DNA from: Stentor roeselii | Lineage: Eukaryota; Ciliophora; Heterotrichea; Heterotrichida; Stentoridae | DNA length: 64,000 bases | Reading direction: 5' to 3' | NCBI GenBank assembly: GCA_006503475.1 | Contig: RSEH01000105.1 | Location: forward strand, 1 to 64,000 | Shown here: in pieces, positions 1 through 9,964 of the stretch | How positions within the stretch are numbered: the stretch's first letter is position 1 | How the letters are laid out: each line of letters opens with the position of its first letter | Program-made: the position numbers and the translations under genes | The notes under the pieces: generated by a model | The model's input: the letters and a program-made list of their open reading frames with translations, nothing else | The model's database searches: none | What the model was told of the DNA's origin: nothing

Positions 1-140
1 AAATCTGCAATTTTGGTTGTTTTCTTGTGAAAAGCTGGCTCTGTAACAGCTGCAAATTGATCAAGCCAAAGCATATTTTCAACTTGTTGCCAGTATGAGT
101 GCTGGTTATAGTTTTTAAGCGCAAGCCTTTGAAATGCCAT
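1..140 (-). CDS. SABATH-type methyltransferase, N-terminal part (runs off window)
   Basis: The first 46 codons of a reverse-strand gene lie here and the rest is beyond the left edge. The start is the ATG at 138-140. The peptide matches the N terminus of the intact paralogue at 824-1816 almost residue for residue (MAFQRLxLKNYNQHSYWQQ then ENMLWLD), ending at the beginning of SAM motif I (KIADF). By family it should be an S-adenosylmethionine-dependent carboxyl methyltransferase. Whether the rest of the gene is intact cannot be seen. Confidence 0.75.
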   Translation of the reverse strand, partial: MAFQRLALKNYNQHSYWQQVENMLWLDQFAAVTEPAFHKKTTKIAD

Positions 141-823
141 TTATATTTTAAGAATCATAATTCATTTTTATTACCTTTTGATCAGGATTTCGAAATAGAA
201 TATGCCGATTTATATTTAGAAACAATTGTTGATACTGTAGATAAGGTTTATTGATCAGTAATAAATCACAGAGATTTTGAATTTGACTTTTATTTATCAA
301 CTAATCATCAATTAAGCCTATTTGTATTCTTTTCTTATATATATTTAAGGTATTCTTATTTGGTTATATTAATCCGATCAAATCCCCAGTTCGTCACTCT
401 TCAGAAGTCGGGCATCGTAGAGATTTATGAAAATAGACTAAAATTACGAAAAATTTCCAGAAATTCATCTACACAGACCAAATCTGCAAGAATAGCAGAA
501 AATCCTTCAATAAGGAGAAAGACTTTATAAGAGATTGCTTGCTATACTAAACGAACTACAAGAAGACAAAAAATCTAAGACAAGAAATAAAAGACTTGAA
601 ATGCAAGAAAAAAGAAGATAAATTAGTAAACTGGAAGTATACAATACAAATAGGATTTTATAGAAATTAAAGTGGGACAAGGTTTTTCTTAGAAAATACA
701 AAAGGAAATGCACTCAGCTTAATATCAGCATGCATTTTACGATTTACTATTTAAGATTTACCATATTTTTATTTGGACTTACAAACTTTTCCACTTATTA
801 TTTCTAATAGTTAACTAAACCTA
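141..823. other. intergenic, AT-rich
   Basis: Spacer between two tandem SABATH copies. A 62-codon reverse frame at 525-713 is rich in Leu, Phe and Ser, has no recognisable domain and looks like chance. I see no tRNA, repeat array or other feature. Confidence 0.5.
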
Positions 824-1816
824 CTATTTTTTCTTCAAAAGAAGAACAGCATAATCACAAAATGACGCAATTTTCGATTCTTTAATCACTCTTTTGAACT
901 CACCATTAATTTCTTCACTCAGGTGAGACTTTCCAAATAGAGCCAGCTTTTCCTTAAGCATTCTATCAATAAGTACATTATTAAACTCATAAAGGCTTTC
1001 AATATATTTCTCATGATTTTTATCGTTCAAATATTCCAAATAATAAGGACTCATAGATTTACAAAACCGATACATAACAACTTCGGCTTTATCAGAAATT
1101 GAATCTAAAACAATATCGAACTCGTTTTGGTTTAAAGCGAATACGTTGCAACACATTGATAACATCTCTTCTTTATTTAGTAGCCCTTTCTCCATGCAGT
1201 TCAAAAATGCTTCATCGGTCAGACGTATAAATGAAGGAATATCAGTCACTTTTGCTATACACATCATAAATAAGTAACCTCCAGAAGTTAATTCTTTTAA
1301 TCGTAAATTTATCAGATGTTTCATATCTTGGATACCTTGCTTTGGAATATTTGAATGATAATAATTATACTCATTTGGAAGGCGCTCTGGAATTTTTGAT
1401 AAGTAATGGAAACTTTGTGCTGAGTAGCTAATGTCGAGTGAATTATCTTCAAATAGCTGGTTATAAAATGACTTGCCAATGATTCTTGGGTAGACAAATG
1501 GAAATTTTATATAGGAGTCGGGGGAAGAATTCAGAGTTTTGAAAAAGTTATTCCAATTATTCTCTGGTAAGTCACAATGATTCATAATGACCGAATAATC
1601 GTTCGGTCTTTGGGACAAGTACTTCGAAATCAAATTACCAAAGAATTTGATTGAATTTACACCTTCAGATGACCCAAAATCAGCGATTTTTGTAATTTTC
1701 TTATTATATGCAGGCTCTGTAACTGTTGCAAAATAATCAAGCCAAAGCATATTCTCAACTTGTTGCCAGTAAGAGTGCTGATTATAGTTTTTAAGCCCAA
1801 GCCTTTGAAATGCCAT
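824..1816 (-). CDS. SABATH-family SAM-dependent methyltransferase
   Basis: A 330-residue protein of the plant-like SABATH family (salicylate, benzoate, jasmonate and xanthosine methyltransferases), which methylate small carboxylic acids or N-heterocycles. Visible marks are the N-terminal YNQHSYWQQ stretch (residues 11-19), SAM motif I as DFGSSEGVNS (46-55), the NDLP-like block HCDLPENNWN (80-89), the SYSAQSFHYLSKIP block (130-143) and the GG-Y-FMM strand near 179-185. SABATH proteins are usually about 350-380 residues, so this one is slightly short but has no break. It is the only intact copy beside a partial copy and a pseudogene. The stop is TAG. The substrate is unknown. Confidence 0.85.
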   Translation of the reverse strand: MAFQRLGLKNYNQHSYWQQVENMLWLDYFATVTEPAYNKKITKIADFGSSEGVNSIKFFGNLISKYLSQRPNDYSVIMNHCDLPENNWNNFFKTLNSSPDSYIKFPFVYPRIIGKSFYNQLFEDNSLDISYSAQSFHYLSKIPERLPNEYNYYHSNIPKQGIQDMKHLINLRLKELTSGGYLFMMCIAKVTDIPSFIRLTDEAFLNCMEKGLLNKEEMLSMCCNVFALNQNEFDIVLDSISDKAEVVMYRFCKSMSPYYLEYLNDKNHEKYIESLYEFNNVLIDRMLKEKLALFGKSHLSEEINGEFKRVIKESKIASFCDYAVLLLKKK

Positions 1817-2539
1817 TTATAAATTATTTAAATTTAATTTTCATTTTCTTTCCTTTGGATTCGATTAAAGTTAATAAATCTACCCCTACTTTCAAATTTT
1901 TGATAACATCATGGTGAGTAACTGCCAAACGAGTAGCCAATTTATAAAAATATGACCAAGTCACACCGAATTCAATTCCAAGCCAAATTGAAAAAATCAT
2001 ACAGAAGATAAATGAGAAACCTCATTCTTCTGATGTTTTTCTTAATTTCTATAGAAAATGCCAATTTTCACGATTTTCTTGAATTTTTCGATTGTGAAAT
2101 TCAAGTGTCCTCTAATTAAGTCAAATATCAATCCTAAGTTCAGATTCGTAGAGATCTCAACGAATTGGTGAAGAATATAGTATCGGAATCATTCCAGAAC
2201 TCCGGCAATGATATTCAACCAAAAACAGAAATAATTCTTCTCCTGGTCACTAAAATTTCCAATAATGGCGAAAATGAGCAATAGAAGAGAGTGCAATCTT
2301 TCTATAATTAAAATTAATACTATTTTCAATAGAAAATAAAAATTATATATAAAAAATTTTGTGAGTGGCGTCTCTAAAGAATTGTGGAAGGACTGTAAAT
2401 GGAATAGAAAATTTTTTATGTTTAAAAATCTATCTGTAAAATTTTTATTTCACGTCATCTATATTTCGAGATTGTTTTGAAACTTTGGTCTGGGTCTAAA
2501 AGTGGTTTTTTTTAGTGGGTTTAGGGGTATCATATGGCT
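1817..2539. other. intergenic, AT-rich, possible coding debris
   Basis: No intact gene. Around 2140-2300 there are short coding-like stretches interrupted by stops that I cannot assign. The sequence beyond the truncated end of the SABATH pseudogene shows no further similarity to the intact copy. Confidence 0.4.
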
Positions 2540-3191
2540 CGTGACAGATAATAACTCATCTTTATTTAGTAGCCCTTTCTGCATGATGTTCAAAAATGCT
2601 TCACAAGTTAGACTTATAAATGTAGGGATACCTGTCAATTTTTCAGCACACAACATAAAAACTAAACTTCAGAAGTTAATTCTTTTAATCGTAAATTTAT
2701 CAGATGTTCATATCTAGGATACCTTTTTTTGTATACTTGATGGATAATAATTAAACTTATTTTGAAGGCGCTCTGGAATTTTTGATAAGTAATAGAAATT
2801 ATATGCTGAGTAGCTAATGTCGAGTGAATTATCTTCAAATAGCTGGTTATAAAATGACTTGCCAATGATTCTTGGATAAACAAATGGAAATTTTATATAG
2901 GAGTCGGGGGAAGAATTCAGAGTTTTGAAAAAGTTATTCCAATTATTCTCTGGTAAGTCATAATGACCGAATAATCGCTCGGTCTTTGGGACAAGTGCTT
3001 CGAAATCAAATTATCAAAGAATTTTATTTAGTTTACACCTTCAGATGACACAAATTCAGCGATTTTTGTAATTTTCTTCTCATAGACTGGCTCTGTAACT
3101 GTTGCAAAACAATCAAGCCAAAGCAATTTTTCAACTTGTTGCCAGTATGAGTATTGATTATAGTTTTTAAGCCCAAGCCTCTGAAATGCAA
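2540..3191 (-). pseudogene. SABATH methyltransferase pseudogene
   Basis: A decayed copy of the gene at 824-1816, readable at nucleotide level over most of its length. The start ATG has become ATT (3188-3190). An in-frame TAA replaces a Ser codon at 3028-3030. About 10 nt are missing near 2960 in the NHCDLP block, which shifts the frame. The C-terminal third is absent past about 2540. Remaining blocks such as HLINLRLKELTS and EAFLN-MQKGLLNKDE are close to the intact gene, so the copy is fairly young. None of the breaks fits a 15-nt intron. Confidence 0.88.
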
Positions 3192-3194
3192 TTG

Positions 3195-3498
3195 ATTAAT
3201 TCAAATATTTATCCTTTAGATCTATCTTTAAAAGAAAGCATGTTCTAATAGTATATAAATATATTTAGCAAAGTTTTGAATCTATAGCTGATTAACTTTT
3301 ATTGCTCCATAAAAAATATAATCACCTATAATCTAACAATAAATAAATAACCAAAAATAAAAAATTCAAGAATTATTCCTCTTCATCACTAAAGTTCTAA
3401 TAAACAATCAAATCATTCAAACACTAAAAAACCAAATCTTTCTTCATACAATTCAAATATCAAAAACCATTAAAGAATTCTAACACTACTAAGTCTTA
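3195..3498. other. intergenic, AT-rich
   Basis: Spacer between the SABATH pseudogene and the 3' end of the eL30 gene. The part next to eL30 is rich in A and C on the + strand, as 3' flanks of reverse-strand genes are in this window. No gene or RNA seen. Confidence 0.5.
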
Positions 3499-3822
3499 TT
3501 AAGCAGTTGCTGCAAGAATATCTGAGTCTCCCACATCTAAAATTGATAAAGTAGAAACAGCGTGCATTTTGCCACAAGCTCTTCCAAGTTCATTGTTATC
3601 CCCAGTATAGTGATGCACTTCGACTTTACCAAGCATACAGTAATACTCAATCTCACTTTTCTTCAAGGGAAGGGTGTTGCCGGCGATGAAAACCAACTTG
3701 GACTTGCCTTGTCTGAGACTTTTCAAGGTGGATTTATATCCAAGGACCGCTTTTCCACTTTTCATAACAAGTGCGAGTTTAGAATTCATTCCTTCAGCTG
3801 TCTTCTTCCCCTTTTTGACCAT
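3499..3822 (-). CDS. RPL30: 60S ribosomal protein eL30
   Basis: A 107-residue protein matching eukaryotic ribosomal protein L30, a small L7Ae-like RNA-binding protein of the large subunit. Family blocks seen are the N-terminal [13 protein letters not shown]-like stretch (here [19 protein letters not shown]), then [41 protein letters not shown] and the C-terminal [12 protein letters not shown]. Length is typical. The start ATG is followed by the usual basic leader. The stop is TAA. Codons are richer in C and G at third positions than in neighbours, as expected for high expression. No intron is needed. Confidence 0.97.
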   Translation of the reverse strand: MVKKGKKTAEGMNSKLALVMKSGKAVLGYKSTLKSLRQGKSKLVFIAGNTLPLKKSEIEYYCMLGKVEVHHYTGDNNELGRACGKMHAVSTLSILDVGDSDILAATA

Positions 3823-3917
3823 TTATACCCAAGAAAATGGTTATAGTCCTTATTCGATGTAAATTCTTAACTTTCCTCTCCTTCAATAGTCCTTAAATCC
3901 TCATAAAGAATAAAATA

Positions 3918-4418
3918 ATGAACAGAAGCTCGAGAAGGACTCCGATAAGACTCATCACATTAAAAGAAGCCAGAGAAATAGTCAGGTCGAAAAGTTCAAC
4001 GAATTATAAAAATACTTCAAAGGACTCAGGGTGCGACTTGAAGACAAACCTTAGAACTCGTGAGTCTTTTCAAATGATTCAAACTAAAAGTATTGAAAAC
4101 AACTTGAACCTTATTCAAAAAGCCTTTGCTGTCAAAGAAGCTTTCACGTCACCTGTCAAAAAAAGCATCTCCCCTGATAAAAAAAGTGCTGTGGATAGAA
4201 GAAACTTTTGGAATAACGAAAGATCGACGTTAGTTGAATTGAAACAGGATTGTAGTACTAGCAACTTTTTAATGAGACCTTTGAGAAATAGAGAACCTGA
4301 GAAAAATGAAAATCGGTTTGGGACTTCTGAAGAAAGGTGCAAAACTGAAGTCATTTGTTTTATAAAAGGGTTGGAAAAACTGAGGTATAAGTTGTTAAAG
4401 TCTAATAATCTGCAATAA
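3918..4418 (+). CDS. hypothetical basic protein, 166 aa
   Basis: An open frame from ATG to TAA with no domain I recognise. The protein is basic and rich in Ser, Lys, Arg and Asn, with an N terminus containing paired arginines and several Ser-Thr-Pro sites (TPIRL, SPVKKSISPDKK). It looks largely disordered. It starts 95 nt after the divergent eL30 start and ends 121 nt before the USP47-like gene on the same strand. Codon use fits the genes around it, and the antisense frame at 4115-4354 looks like its shadow. Confidence 0.65.
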   Translation: MNRSSRRTPIRLITLKEAREIVRSKSSTNYKNTSKDSGCDLKTNLRTRESFQMIQTKSIENNLNLIQKAFAVKEAFTSPVKKSISPDKKSAVDRRNFWNNERSTLVELKQDCSTSNFLMRPLRNREPEKNENRFGTSEERCKTEVICFIKGLEKLRYKLLKSNNLQ

Positions 4419-4539
4419 TCTGGGTTGCTATTTCAATCTGATACAAATCACAACTCCATGCCAAACATCTCCAATAAAAAATCCCTTCCTCAACTCCAAT
4501 CCTTCACCCATCCAAAGCCCGTCGAAACATCCTCTATAA

Positions 4540-7500
4540 ATGGAAATAGTCTTGTACAAAGGTGAAGGCCAGCAAGACATCTCAAAGCCAGAGCAGAAAT
4601 TTACAGGTCTTTCAAACCAAGGTGCGACATGTTACATGAACTCTTTGTTGCAGTCATTATTCATGACACCCGAGCTTCGTAAAAAGATTTATTCCTGGCA
4701 ATACGACCAAAGAAAGCACGGTGACAAGAAACTCTGCATTCCTTATCAACTTCAAGTTCTCTTCGCCAAGCTTCAGATCTCAAAGCGCGCATCAGTCGAC
4801 ACGAAGCATCTGACTCAAAGTTTCGGGTGGGACGTGAAGGAGAGTTTTCAACAACATGACGTGCAAGAGTTCTGCAGGGTGTTATTCGATGCGATTGAAG
4901 AAAGCGTCAGAGGAACTGACATTGAAAACCTCATCAGCTCGTTGTATGAAGGGAAAATGACTGATTATGTAAAATGTCTCAAGTGCAACAGGGAGTCCAT
5001 CAAGTCTGACAAGTACCTGGATTTAAGCTTGACTGTTAGAAATGACTTTGAAAACATTAAAAATGATTCTATTGAAAAAGCTCTTAATAATTATGTGAAA
5101 CCTGAACTTTTAAACGGAGGAAATCAGTATAAATGTGAAACTTGTGATGATAAAGTTGATGCTTTAAAAGGTTTAAAAATTGAGAAATTTCCGTATTTTC
5201 TTGTCCTTCAAATTAAAAGATTCGACTTGAATTACACGACGCTTCAAAGAATAAAGCTTAATGATCGAGTGACTTTTCCGCAGATCTTAAATGCGAATGA
5301 TTTCTTAAACGGCTTTAAAGAGACAATCAAAGTTGCCACAGAAGCTTTGGAAGAAGAAGTGACGATAAAGCTTCCAGAGTTAAAACTTGAAGTTCCAGAA
5401 GATTTGGTCCTTACAGAAGTAAAAACAACGACTTATGAATCTATCATGGACGACCGTGATAAACGCCCAGTGCCTCAGGACAATGTGATAAAACAACGGA
5501 TCCTTGCAGAACAAACTGAAAAAAGAAAGCGACAAGTGCAGGAGACTATCGAGCTTTACAAAAAAGAAGGAGATAACGTTTATGAACTTTTTTCTATCAT
5601 GATTCACTCCGGTTCTGCCATGGGGGGTCATTATTACGCTTATATAAAATGCTTTGAGGACTCAAAGTGGTACAACTTTAATGACTCTAATGTCAGGGAA
5701 ATCGAGGAAAAGGAAATCACTAAAGTCTTCGGAGGTGAGACTTCAACTTCTTCATGGGGAATCACTTACTCCGCTAATGCCTATCTCCTCATGTACCGAA
5801 GGATCTCCCCTGATAACCTCGTCGGTGTCAGTCATCTCGATATCCCTTCTTACGTCTTGGCTGAAATCGAAGGCCAACTTGAAAATGATAAAAAAGAAGC
5901 AAAGGACCGAGAAGAGAAAAGTCAAACTATTCACTTCAAAGTGTATTTTAATAAAAAAGAAGAAATTTTTACTACTAAAAAGAATAAAATGCTTAAAGAG
6001 TTTAAACTTGAAGTCATGCAACAACTTGGGATTCAGGACTTGCCTGAAAATGTTAGACTTAGGTCTTGGGCGAGTCATTATGAAGTCATGCAGGATGTTT
6101 ATGATGAAGAAAAAATCATTGGCGCCATTCAGGCTTGGGATTATAAAATGATCGCTGTTGAGGTCAAGAAACCGGAAGAAGAGTGGAAACCTTATGATCC
6201 GAATTGTATGTTGTTGAAAGTGTTTTTATGGGATGATATTAAGGAACCTAACACCCTGCCGGAGGCCAGGAAGTTTTTTATTAATAAGAATGTTAATGTT
6301 ACTGCACTGATAAAAGCCCTAAGTTCAGAATATTCCATGGAAAACTCAGATTTATTAATATTCAAAAAAACCTATCTCGGAATGACCTTCACATCCGAGT
6401 TAATAAACGAATCAAAAAATCTAGACTCAAACCTAACAATGATGCGTCTTTACGAAGGTTCTCAGATATTCATCGAGCGCAAAACAGAAACCCTTAAATG
6501 GAAAGACTTCATCGACCAAGAGTCCAGAAGGTTCACAATAAAATTCAACCATCCAAACGAAGCTTTAAACAACTACAACCTTCCAGACTACAAACATTCC
6601 GTAATAATCGACCAACAAAGCACTCTTTCCGAGTTAAAAAAGTTGATAAGTTCTAAAATCAACCTTCCTGAAAATGAGTTTATAATGAAAAGAGGAGGAT
6701 CTCAAAGTCAAGAACTAAAAGACATGAGCAGCAAGCTAACTTCAATGAACCTAATGAACAACTGCATTATTTTCATTGAAAAAGGCGAGCCAACTCTTTT
6801 AGGTCAATACAAAATTCTCTATAGTTTAGCAGAAAAGCCAAAAAGTTCTACTCCAAAGTCTCATTGTTACTCGTTTTTAGACCTGTTCGAAATGATCACC
6901 AGTGCAGATTCCACAATACTTGAAATAAAACAAAAAATCTGCTTAAAAGCTGCAGAAATGTACCCAACAATAAACTTAAAACCTGAAAGACTTCGTCTTC
7001 GTGATAGAAACCAAGAACGTCTATTGAAAGTGATGAAAAATTCAGATTTGTTAAGATTTTACTCAGTTTACGATAAAAAAACAATAAGTGTTCAAGTGAT
7101 TTCAACAGAAGAAAGTGAATTTCCAGCTAATTCAATAATTTTAAATGCCAGGAGGTGGAACCCTTCAACTTGGGAAATTTCTGAACCTGAAGAGTTTTTA
7201 GTTGATAAAAGCCTGACAATGTCTGAACTCGGTTCAAAGTTTTCTGAGTTTTATTCAATTGAGGTAAAAAGTAGTTAGAATGAGAAAGTCATGGCGACGA
7301 AGTTGGCTTTTGGATACGCTTTCACACCGACCGACCTGCTTAAAGAGAACTTTTTGAAGCTCTCAGTCCAGACGAATTCAATTTCCCAGTCCCCCTGGTA
7401 TATCTCTGTCGATGGGGTCTTGTTTTTGTAAGGGATAAATAGTGTCAAAAGCTCAGATGAAGCCACTCGTGAACTCACTGAAGAGGAAAAGAAGAAATTC

Positions 7501-7794
7501 GAGAAACCGAATAAAATCAATTATTATGACTCTGGAGTCTCTTCTGGGTGGAAATACGTTCCTCCCAAGGAAAAAGGAATAAAAATTAAAGTCTCGAAGG
7601 TGCAAGAAGAGATTTACAATGAAAAAGAAGAGGATTTCAATGAAAAAGAAAAAGACTCTATCATAAAGAACGAGGAAAAGGCTTTCGTTAATGACCCAGA
7701 CTGCCAAGAAATCGCAACTGGCACTGAAGACCTGGACTTCAATGAAAATACCGACGTCGGCACTGATGTGTCTGGGGAAAAATCTTCCAAGTAG
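4540..7794 (+). CDS. USP47: ubiquitin carboxyl-terminal hydrolase, USP47-like (2 introns)
   Basis: A cysteine protease that removes ubiquitin from proteins. The USP domain comes first: the Cys box GLSNQGATCYMNSLLQSLF puts the catalytic Cys at 31, the QQHDVQEFCR block follows, then two CxxC zinc pairs (CLKCN and CETCD), and the His box SGSAMGGHYYAYIK puts the catalytic His at 364. The order and the FGWD block resemble USP47. A long tail with ubiquitin-like segments follows. The frame as read from DNA stops at 7278, but removing 15-nt introns at 7264-7278 and 7428-7442 extends it to TAG at 7792-7794, giving 1074 residues with an acidic, Lys/Glu-rich end. The stop lies 13 nt from the convergent stop of the next gene. 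Confidence 0.92.
7264..7278 (+). other. 15-nt intron 1 of USP47-like gene
   Basis: GTAAAAAGTAGTTAG, phase 0. Its last three bases form the in-frame TAG that ends the unspliced frame. Removal keeps the frame and opens 50 more codons. A is at position 10. Confidence 0.85.
7428..7442 (+). other. 15-nt intron 2 of USP47-like gene
   Basis: GTAAGGGATAAATAG, phase 2 (splits a Phe codon). Unspliced, the frame hits TAA inside the intron. Spliced, it reads on for 117 codons. A is at position 10. Confidence 0.85.
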
Positions 7795-7807
7795 TAAAAT
7801 TATTCGA

Positions 7808-8230
7808 TTAGATCGGGTCTTGTCTTTTCGTCGAAATCATTGAAAGTCGGTCTTTAAGAAGGACTTCCAAGTCGTTGGTGTTGTTGTAAGGCCCAACGGC
7901 TTTAAGGATTTGATTCAACTCTCGAGTGTTTTGGTCTTTTCCTACCTCTTCCCATAGTTTGAATGAAAGTTTTTCGATATCGGATAATTCGAAGTTACTT
8001 GCTTTTGAACTGTTGTCTGAGATGTACTTTTCTAGAACTGAACGTTTTATTATCCCGCCTGTGATGTAATGTAAAATTGACTTGGTTTGTTGGTAGGTTA
8101 TTTGGTTTTGCTTTTCGGTGTCGTAAAAGTCGAATAGGTCTTTTATGTCTTCTAAGATTGAATTTGGAAGCTTGTCTTCACTTGCTATTGTTATTTTTTT
8201 TTTTAGTTGTTGGTTTGATCGACTTACCAT
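7808..8230 (-). CDS. EF-hand-like protein, 140 aa
   Basis: A small protein of calmodulin/centrin length. One loop resembles an EF-hand (FDFYDTEKQNQITYQQ, about residues 33-48) and another may lie at 90-105, but neither keeps a full set of acidic Ca-binding positions, so calcium binding is doubtful. The N terminus is basic (MVSRSNQQLKKK). It is convergent with the USP47-like gene, with 13 nt between the stops. The 5' flank, read in its own sense, is rich in C and A. Function is not assigned beyond an EF-hand fold guess. Confidence 0.7.
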   Translation of the reverse strand: MVSRSNQQLKKKITIASEDKLPNSILEDIKDLFDFYDTEKQNQITYQQTKSILHYITGGIIKRSVLEKYISDNSSKASNFELSDIEKLSFKLWEEVGKDQNTRELNQILKAVGPYNNTNDLEVLLKDRLSMISTKRQDPI

Positions 8231-8607
8231 TGGGATTATTGGTTTATTGGATTTTTTTGAATATTTTAAGTTTTGGGATTTTTTTTCATTTGTGGGTTGA
8301 GAGAAGATTTTTAGATTTATTTGGGTTTAGGTTAAGTTTTTTATTAGTAAACTTTAAAATTTGTGGAAATTTATTTCCTTAGTTTTCTGGTTTCTGAGTT
8401 AGTAATTTATGAAAAGGATCATTCATAAGCTACATTTTATATAAATCTTTTATAGTTATCTGAATCAAAATAAAGAAATTTGAATAAATCAATTAATTAT
8501 CCAGTTACTCGATCCTAATACTTCAAGAAGACAACACCCTGCACGACCAAACAATAACTGATCCTATTCAAAATTCCAAGTAAAATTTCATTACTTTTCC
8601 ATAAATA
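8231..8607. promoter_or_regulatory. divergent intergenic region / bidirectional 5' flank
   Basis: Separates two divergently transcribed genes. The left half is T/G-rich and the right half A/C-rich on the + strand, so each gene has a C/A-rich 5' flank in its own sense. No conserved box is recognised. Confidence 0.45.
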
Positions 8608-9945
8608 ATGGCTTATCAGTACCTCAAAGACTTCTTCAACACCCTGCTAATTCCAAATCCTCTAAAAAAACTGATAAAACACCAGGTGAAAATCGTAAAC
8701 CTCAACATAAAAAAACAGATAAAACTTCAAAGTCTTGTAATTCCAAAACCTAAACATTTCAAATCCAAGCCTTTTTTATCTGAACCTTCAACTTCAAAGC
8801 CTTTAAAATTTAATCAAAAAGATTATCTTGTACATTTCGATGAACATCAAAAAAAATCTGAAGAATTTACTCAAAAATTGTGGAAAGAAAAACGTGAAAG
8901 AAAAAAACAGAAAGTGAAAAGAGATCAAAGAGAAAGAATTTTAAGGATTTATGAAGCGGAACAGGAAGGGAGAGTCAAAGAACAGGAAAAAATTTATAGG
9001 CAGCTTAAGAAGGAAGAAAAACATAGAAAAGAGCAGATGAAGATAAGAGAGAGGCAAAATAGTCTTTCGTTGATTAGGGAAATTCACAGTAAGGAGTACA
9101 GGAAGGTCAAGTCTGTGACACCTTTGTTTAAACAGATAGAAAAGAACTATACTTTGAACTATGAAATACCTGAACTTGAGAAAAGGAAAGAAGTACTTAG
9201 GAAGAAACATGAAATGTTCAAACCGATGGATCACCAACAAATAAAAAACCATTCATCTAAAACAAGCCAAAAATCATCACCATCCAGTAAAAACCCAAGG
9301 TCACCGTATTCCGACCATCCAATTCACTTCACAAAATCCCGAATAATCGACCGTCTACTTGCCGAAGACAATGCAAAAATCCAGGCAAAACTCGAAAAAA
9401 TCAGATACAAACAAGACTTAATGTCAAAACAAAAAAAGTACTCAGAAATAGTTTCAGAAATTTTCACCCCTTCAGCCGACGTACTAAAACAAAAAGAACT
9501 AGAACTAATCAAAGCGAAACTAGAAAATCCTGTATCAAAAAGGTCTTTTTTAAGAGCTTTTAATGAAAGTCCCTCTAAAAACAAGCCTCAAAGTGCATCT
9601 GCCAGAAGAAGACCAAAAAAGAACTTGATTGAAAAATTTGTTCAAGAGAAAAAAAAGATTTTTGTTAAAGATTACATTCAAGAGATGAGAGAAGCTCGAA
9701 AAAGAAGTTTTAGTTCGAAAAATATTTTAAATGACCCTGAATCGATTTTATTTGACTTGAATAAGAACACGAGATATTTGAAGAGGAAAATTGAGGATTT
9801 GGATAAAGAAGCTAGAAAAGAAGAGATAAAAATCGCGTATCTTAGTCCTTTTGACTCGAAATCGTTGGAAGTCACTGAACATGTGAATGGTTTGATTGTG
9901 AACTCGATAAGGGCAAAAATCGCGATTCTTGATAAAATAAGTTAA
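8608..9945 (+). CDS. coiled-coil protein, 445 aa, unknown function
   Basis: A Lys/Glu/Arg-rich protein. Long charged helices (about residues 80-205) look like coiled coil. A Ser/Lys/Pro-rich linker follows near 208-235, then more helical charged sequence to the end. Similar proteins in ciliates are often cytoskeletal or axonemal, but I see no specific domain. Codon composition switches near 9240 from T/G-ending to C/A-ending codons and back after about 9540. The stop TAA is 19 nt before the next ATG. A 17-nt GT..AG stretch at 9941-9957 does not join the two genes in frame. Confidence 0.75.
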   Translation: MAYQYLKDFFNTLLIPNPLKKLIKHQVKIVNLNIKKQIKLQSLVIPKPKHFKSKPFLSEPSTSKPLKFNQKDYLVHFDEHQKKSEEFTQKLWKEKRERKKQKVKRDQRERILRIYEAEQEGRVKEQEKIYRQLKKEEKHRKEQMKIRERQNSLSLIREIHSKEYRKVKSVTPLFKQIEKNYTLNYEIPELEKRKEVLRKKHEMFKPMDHQQIKNHSSKTSQKSSPSSKNPRSPYSDHPIHFTKSRIIDRLLAEDNAKIQAKLEKIRYKQDLMSKQKKYSEIVSEIFTPSADVLKQKELELIKAKLENPVSKRSFLRAFNESPSKNKPQSASARRRPKKNLIEKFVQEKKKIFVKDYIQEMREARKRSFSSKNILNDPESILFDLNKNTRYLKRKIEDLDKEARKEEIKIAYLSPFDSKSLEVTEHVNGLIVNSIRAKIAILDKIS

Positions 9946-9964
9946 TAAATTATTTAGATTGATT

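Noticed and set aside
525-713. 62-codon reverse frame
   Set aside because: Leu/Phe/Ser-rich translation of AT-rich DNA without domain, codon bias or conserved neighbour.
7453-7707. Reverse frame across the end of the USP47-like gene
   Set aside because: The region is explained by the spliced forward gene, and the reverse frame is Phe-rich shadow.
9941-9957. A 17-nt GT..AG intron joining the coiled-coil gene to the gene at 9965
   Set aside because: Joining leads to a TGA stop within two codons. The two genes are separate, 19 nt apart.
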